DNA of 64,000 nt from Tetraselmis striata. Lineage: Eukaryota > Chlorophyta > Chlorodendrophyceae > Chlorodendrales > Chlorodendraceae. The stretch is from the NCBI GenBank assembly GCA_006384855.1, contig VCJN01000435.1:62001-126000 (forward strand), in the 5' to 3' direction. Both the position numbers and the translations under genes were made by a program. Shown in pieces: positions 58,434-64,000 of the stretch; position 1 is the first letter of the stretch, and every line of letters begins with the position of its first letter. The notes under the pieces were generated by a model. It ran no database searches and had not been told where the DNA came from. It was given only the letters and a program-made list of their open reading frames with translations.

Positions 58434-58640
58434 GATCTAAACGTGTTTATGGGGTTTCCTAAAGGACTATAGCTGTCCTAGTGCGACCCGTACAGTCTGT
58501 AGTGGTTTGAAGCCGTTACCATCGGGGTTTGGTACGGGCTACCCCATCGCCCGCGAGCCCTGCGCTCCCGGCCGGGGAGCTACTTAGGACAGCCACCAGC
58601 AGCTCGTCGGCCATCTTCTAGCTCGCTGCCTTCGGCAGCG
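58434..58640 (+). repeat. element 2 repeat A1
   Basis: 207 bp ending in a perfect 7-bp stem (CGCTGCC, loop TTC, GGCAGCG; 58624-58640). Confidence 0.9.
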
Positions 58641-60489
58641 GCTTCGCGTACTTGTGCGCGCGAGGGTCACTGAGGCTGAACAAGTCCGCACCGAGGTTCA
58701 TCCACCCGGTAGTGAGTCGTCGTGCCGCGCACATGCGTTACAACATCAGGCAGCGACAGACAGCTCCTCGGTAGTGTGGTTTTCCCTACTCGTGCGCCCG
58801 AGGTCGTTTTTCGTTTTTGCCCTGGCTTTGCAGCTGGGACGTTTCGGATGGCGATGCGCACGGCAAGGAATTGGAGCTGGGGGGTCCCCGTTGGGGGGGT
58901 TTAAACCTCAACACCCGAAGTCGAGTCGCAATACAGGCCTTCGGGGCTCCCGCAGTGGAGCGCCCTCTCGCAGTAGTCAACTCTTGAGGTCTAGGTGAGG
59001 TGGACGCGCTCGCTCGGCACCATGGCCGCTGCTCGTCACGGTTGTCAACGACGACAACTACGCCCACCGCAACAAATCGGCGCGGACGGAGGAGGACGTC
59101 CGTGTCGTCGGGGCGACCACTTGTTGTCCCGCAAGACACTGCAACCCAGTCCCCGTGTCCTCGCAGCAGGGCGCCGTGGCATCAACGGTCGTTACATGCT
59201 GTGGTTTTCCGGAACTACTCGCGTAATTGGCCTGTTACATGGGAGGCGCCGCTCACGCGCCGGTGTTTTGAGAGGGCTCGTTGCCCTCGCCCCAATGAAG
59301 CTTCAGCAACGTTTGTTGTGGTCGCAGTGGGAGGCGTTTGTGCGGCCCGTGCCGATGCGTCTCCGACGTCTCCTACTCCAACGTCGTCGTCACAAGGACC
59401 ACGACAACCTGCAGCTGCCCGCCGGGGGGGGAGGTCTACCACTTGGCGTGCCTGGCGTCTCGTGGTGTACGTAACTACCCTTGGCCAACTCTGGGTTTGG
59501 GACTTCGGCGGCCGTCGCTGGTGCAGCAGCAGCGGCCGCCTCGTCGTCACCCTCGCTCCGACATCATTGGCATCGTTACGGGCCGGCATAGGCTACAAGG
59601 GCCTCTACGCCGGCCAACCCGCTTCCAGCGTCACGGCAACGCATCTGTGACAACACGAGCTGCCCGCCGGGGGACAGCTCCGCCACCTAACGCGACTTGT
59701 GCGTTTCGTGGCATCATCCTAAGCCTACGCTTTGTGGGTTGGTCAGCAGCCGTCGTTGGTGCAGCAACGGCGGTCGGCTCATCGCTCTCCGCGAAGAAAG
59801 ACCCACAGCGACAGCTAACCGAGTCGGCGGGTCTTCTGCGACAACCGACCCCGACACACCTGAACCGGTACGGCACGACCACACAGGGTTCCACATTTCC
59901 GCGCCCTCAGCGTTGTGCGTTTCACCCGCCGCTCTTCGCGCAAGGGGGCGAAACAACCACCGCTGGTGATGACGGCAGCAGTACATCGTTGTCATCGCGA
60001 GTTGTTGCGTGTCCACCCCTCGTAACGTGCATCGCCAGTACAGGTACATGGTACGAGTTATCATCGCGTCGGGTACAGTGCACCAGTACTTCACCTGACT
60101 GTACTCGGCGCGCTCGCGCGCTCGTGCGCGCAGCTGTGCTCGTCCTACTCGTGCATGTGCCGCTGCTTTGCTGGGCGCTCGTCGCCAACTTGGGCTTTGC
60201 TACCCCTGCTGCTTCTACTGGCCTGCAGTTCCGGCTCGTGCCGCATGCCACCAAGGTGCGCAACCAATGCTATAGGGCGCCGTCGGGAGACGGCGCGTTA
60301 ATTCCGCGATACGTCCGGCCTATGTCATGCCGGCGTCAACATCTCCCGCCCGCGTCTGATGCGCCTGCGCCTCGATCGAGGTCCTCTTGGCGCGAGACCC
60401 CTCTACAACTCAAGACATCTTCCGCTTTCGTCTGGTCGGCACGCCTGCCGACTGCCCACGCTCGCAGTCGTAAACGAACCGCGTGTAAA

Positions 60490-60523
60490 CTGGCAAAACC
60501 AGACTCGAATGCATGATTGAAAT
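60490..60523 (+). repeat. element 2 repeat B1
   Basis: Starts TGGCAAAACCAGACTCGAAT and directly abuts A2. Confidence 0.85.
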
Positions 60524-60730
60524 GATCTAAACGTGTTTATGGGGTTTCCTAACGGACTATAGCTGTCCTAGTGCGACCCGTACGGTCTGTAGTGGTTTGA
60601 AGCCGTTACCATCGGGGTTTGGTACGGGCTACCCCATCGCCCGCGAGCCCTGCGCTCCCGGCCGGGGAGCTACTTAGGACAGCCACCAGCAGCTCGTCTG
60701 CCATCTTCCAGCTCGCTGCCTTCGGCAGCG
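60524..60730 (+). repeat. element 2 repeat A2
   Basis: Second A copy with the same terminal hairpin (60714-60730). Confidence 0.9.
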
Positions 60731-60849
60731 CCCTCCCGTTTTCCGCCTCCGCCCTGCGGGCTCCTCCTCCGACATTCCCTCCCCTTTCGCTGAACCTTCC
60801 TAGCCATAAAATGGCGCTTTTCCGTGTAAAACAGCCTCCACACCCTTTT

Positions 60850-60881
60850 TGGCAAACCAGACTCGAATGCATGATTGAAAC
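60850..60881 (+). repeat. element 2 repeat B2 (right end)
   Basis: Copy of B1 (GGCAAACCAGACTCGAATGC plus ATGATTGAAA) that ends the element. Confidence 0.85.
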
Positions 60882-60984
60882 CCCTACATCTTGGGTTGAG
60901 CGGAGGAAAAGGAGGGCCGCGTCCGAAATCGCCTGGAATGTGAGAGAATAGATACCGGTTGCAATACGGTTTTATAACGGATTT

Positions 60985-61255
60985 TTAGGCGTCCTCCGTC
61001 CGTCCTCCGCATCCGTCCTCGTGTGCTGCGTCTTCGTGAATGAACCGTCATACGTTCGATTCATACTCGTTTGATTTCTAGGCGCTCCTACCACAGTCCG
61101 TAAAAATCCTGCGACTAAGACGAATCAATCTTGAATTACACCGGAAACATACTGGAAGAATTACGAATGTCCTCCGTCCGTCCGTCCGTCCTCCGTCATA
61201 CCCGCTTCGTGTATGAACCGTCATACGTTCGGTTTTCGCTCGTTTGATTTCACGG
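60985..61255 (+). repeat. tandem pair with (CCGT)n starts
   Basis: Two copies, about 60985-61080 and 61165-61255. Each has a GTCCTCCGTCCGTCC run followed by GAACCGTCATACGTTCG and a CTCGTTTGATTTC end. Confidence 0.8.
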
Positions 61256-61728
61256 TACAGGTACGAGTACGGATCGTTTTTGAATGGATGCGCGTGTATT
61301 CTAGCCCAGGCACGTCATATATCCGTCTGATACGCCAAAATAACGCGGTACCGCAGCTCGTTTTTACTGCTGAATCAGCAAGCGATACTTGCCCTCTGTA
61401 TTTATACAGCGACCATACGGTAGCCAAGTATGTGCTGTAAAATGATGCTGTAAAAAGGGGTCGCCGCGGTGCGGGGGCAGTCCGCCGACCCGGGGCCCGG
61501 CGTCCGTCGACGGACGGGCGACGGTCGAACGACGGCGTCCGGCGTCCGGTGCCGGTACAGGCGGCGGGCATGGCGATTCGCGCCGTGCCCGCCCCGTAGA
61601 CCTGACGTCCGGCCTGCGCGGCCTCGTGCGGGATGCGGGCCGCATGTAGGCGGCTTGTACTGTATTGCTGATCTAGTAGTGCTGCTTTTTTTGGGGGGTA
61701 ATACAACTTTTAGCGGTGGGTTGGGAAC

Positions 61729-61992
61729 TGGCCTTTTTGTAATGCACACCAGTAGTCAGCGGCCCGCTTTTACGCGGTTTGCAGATTTAATCTGTTTTAC
61801 AAAATCAGACGTCTCTTTTGAAAAATAAATTACTGACAAATCTAACGCTAAAAGCATTGTTACCCGGAAACAACAGTATTACAAGATCAACACTACAAGC
61901 CGGCTAAAAGCGGCCCGCGCATCCCGCACCAGGCTCAACCCAAGAGGTAGGGGCACCTCCACAAATCCCCGGCGCGAAGCGCCGCTTAGTGC
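61729..61992 (+). repeat. dispersed repeat S, copy 2
   Basis: Same extent and orientation as 44925-45191, with small deletions (for example GAAAAATAAATT against GAAAAATATAAATT). Confidence 0.9.
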
Positions 61993-62439
61993 AACAAAAA
62001 AGGTAATTATTTGAGGGAGAGCCGGTCGCCATAGCTGGGAAAAAATCCCATTCCCAATAAAATCCAGGGCGCCGCGAAGGGAGGGGGGACCCCCCTCCCA
62101 AATATAAAGGCAGTTAAGTGCTTGCTCATGTGTTAACGCAATAACCTGACTACTAAAAAAATCCCTGCTAACCATCCCGGAACTAACCATCCCTAATTTT
62201 GACGGTGATACTACCCTCACCGCGGGCACTAGGCTCCCGCTCCACTTTGTAATTATACTGTGATACCCTGTACTCATCCTGTAATCTTACCAGTAGTATG
62301 ACACTCTTCGTGTGATGAGATATTCTCAAGATATATACACGATACACTCTCGCAGTGTGTCATCCCCGGATCCTCCGCGCTTTAGTGTAAGGAGGTAGCT
62401 TTTGATAGTGCGCATGCCAACAACCAAAAGACCCATTAC

Positions 62440-62622
62440 AACAAAGTAACTGCTGCTCGCAAGAGTGGTGGTATGTACAATGATGACAGTGACACAACAA
62501 ACCTTAGGGCTGCTCTTAAAAATGCGCAAGAACAATTGACTGCGCTGAGCAAACACATGGCACAGAAGGTGCCCAATCAACCGCAGAGACCAACAACAAA
62601 ACAACTACTACCCACTGAATAA
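62440..62622 (+). pseudogene. possible retrotransposon gag fragment
   Basis: A plus-strand frame here reads RKSGGMYNDDSDTTN, then LRAALKNAQEQLTALSKHMA, then a Pro/Gln tail ending LLPTE and a stop. The coiled-coil-like, Gln-rich character and the decayed surroundings suggest a Copia-type gag remnant. No zinc knuckle, protease or reverse transcriptase was identified nearby, so this is a weak call. Confidence 0.3.
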
Positions 62623-64000
62623 TTACATAACAATCACACCTGCCCCCACAAAGCAAACAATCACCACCTCAAAGATGATCCCTACTGCTTGAAAACACTA
62701 ACTCATGCTGCTCAGGTGCAAGCTGGAGTTTGGTGAGCCCCCCACCTTCATCATTTGATGTTACTACTGCTTGTACTCATCACAACACTTCACAAAACAA
62801 CCAAAACAAACAACACCTGATAAAACAAACAAACCTAACATGCAAAACACACAAACAATCAAAACAAATAAACAAAACAATACACCACACAAACAATCAA
62901 AACAAACAAAACATACAAACCAACAGAACAAACAAAAATGTACTACCTGAAAACAGAAAACACATGAAATAAAACAATAATGATAACGACAATGAGAGAC
63001 CGCGGTTGACAACACAAGCAGCCCTAAACCAACCTGCCGCAATCGAGCATATGCTCTTGCGATGTGTCACCATATGAAATAATGTGTGGTATACTCCTGC
63101 CATACGGGGTTCCGACGTGGTGGCAGCTTTAGGAATAAATGGTGTGGATTGTGCTCAGCCAGTTGTATCCCCTGGGGGACGCCCTAGGTGCGGGTCCTGG
63201 TCATGACTGCCACTTGTCTCAATAATCGGTTCCAACCCGGAGGCAAGATCCATTTGATTCTGACAAGCACCCGTCATGCTGAACCTCATGACAACCTACC
63301 GCCGTGGTGCCCTGTCTTCGGAGGGGTACTGGTCCACACGGTAGTACAGCTTTGAGAGTGCCTATTAACAATGCACGATGATCATTGCCCTTTACCAACA
63401 TGTCCGCTCTGCTTTGCATCGGGCCAACAACAGGCTGTGGTCTTCGGGTCTTCCACGGTCGCGCCATCAACGGCGTAACACACACTGTCATCAACACAGA
63501 CATTGACCTCCAAAACAAATACAAAAACCTCAAAAACCCTTTTTGTGTCATTATTACTATCACATTCTACCTGTGACACACCAAAGTTCCATGTCGTTGA
63601 CAAACATCACTTCGGAGTTTTAACTCTGAAAATCTGCCATGCTGATTTTTCAGCGTGTGACTGTCACCTGACAATGACATATGTTGTTGCTGCATTTGCT
63701 GACACACTGCGCTGCCATACACTTTTCCACATATATCACCGCCAGTTGACACCTTTATGGCGGGGAGGAACGTGAGGAGATCATGTTAGGGTAACAACCC
63801 TAGATATCGACCTCACTAAATGCCCTCCTACGTAATCTCATTCGCACTGCTGACTAGAATACCGGACACGTTTGACAGCGCCGGCGTGGCATCCCGCCGA
63901 CTGCTGAATATATACCGCAGCGCAGACCACCTTGTAAATAACTCACTTTCACCACCACCAACTCTGGAGCCGACCATCTCGCCACAGTGCGAGTAACATG
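62623..64000. other. AC-rich to mixed region without a supported gene
   Basis: 62780-62970 is strongly A/C-biased with repeated AAACAAAC units. 63100-64000 has short ORFs on both strands without recognisable domains. The composition differs from the rest of the window and may be mobile-element debris. Confidence 0.4.

Larger units (their letters stand above)
58434..60881 (+). mobile_element. second split-direct-repeat element (element 2)
   Basis: A1 58434-58640, B1 60490-60523, A2 60524-60730, B2 60850-60881. A copies are both 207 bp with only a few differences. Both elements begin GATCTAAAC, then TTATGGGGTTTCC, and their B units share GGCAAAACCAGACTC, so they belong to one family despite little other similarity. 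The 1.85-kb interior has long overlapping ORFs (59000-59650 and 59338-60516). It contains Cys-rich pieces such as CSCPPGGEVYHLAC and an imperfect duplication (RRWCSSSGRL and RRWCSNGGRL). No recombinase, gag or reverse transcriptase is seen. It is probably non-autonomous and mobilised by a recombinase like that of element 1. Confidence 0.8.

Noticed and set aside
59338..60516. 392-codon frame as a real protein of element 2
   Set aside because: No domain, several equally long overlapping frames, and GC-rich composition that leaves long frames by chance; kept only as part of the element description.
1..64000. CRISPR arrays, bacterial operons, rRNA genes
   Set aside because: None seen; intron structure and gene content are eukaryotic, and the tandem repeats lack CRISPR-like spacer organisation.

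Overview
The window is eukaryotic nuclear DNA. Genes are split by many short introns, exons are GC-rich, the spaces between genes are AT-rich, and long G or C homopolymers recur, mostly in introns and other non-coding DNA. A green alga (chlorophyte) fits best. The reasons are a plant-type CASTOR/POLLUX channel, a secreted protein with pherophorin-like Pro-rich spacers, a probable plastid-lumen protein, and tyrosine-recombinase elements with the split direct repeats known from the Volvox and Chlamydomonas PAT/TOC group. Another alga, such as a haptophyte or pelagophyte, is not excluded, because EsV-1-7-like cysteine repeats also occur there. All assignments come from reading translations and splice sites by eye.

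Layout. 1-2011 (-): 5' part of a gene for a secreted protein with GLP.I.YY repeats. 3360-7380: a 67-bp minisatellite interrupted by about 3 kb of decayed mobile-element-like ORFs. 8179-15236 (+): a complete 12-exon gene for a membrane-anchored Kelch propeller. 15807-16180 (-): last exon of an unidentified gene. 17150-18175 (+): a decayed array of EsV-1-7-like cysteine repeats. 21162-36050 (-): a 17-exon CASTOR/POLLUX-type channel gene whose introns hold most copies of a roughly 150-bp repeat family. 38980-43321 (-): a 10-exon gene for a secreted, membrane-anchored mosaic protein rich in Pro/Thr. 44487-49173: composite repeats and a complete tyrosine-recombinase element. 49466-49687 (+): intronless UBL5/Hub1. 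51233-51965 (-): two-exon putative lumen protein. 53004-54010 (+): EAF6. 54033-57590 (-): RNF32-like double RING/IQ protein, convergent with EAF6 with about 22 bp between the stops. 58434-60881: a second, related split-repeat element without a recombinase. 61-64 kb: repeats and mobile-element debris.

The most interesting part is the pair of split-direct-repeat elements. Both have the order A1 - interior - B1A2 - B2, and in each the two A copies are exactly equal in length (185 bp and 207 bp). Both A repeats end in a 7-bp hairpin whose sequence differs between the elements while the pairing is kept. The first element encodes a gag-like RGG protein and an intact tyrosine recombinase but no reverse transcriptase. 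The splice models for the channel, Kelch, EAF6 and RNF32-like genes keep phase across nearly all junctions, and two of the inferred introns begin with GC rather than GT.
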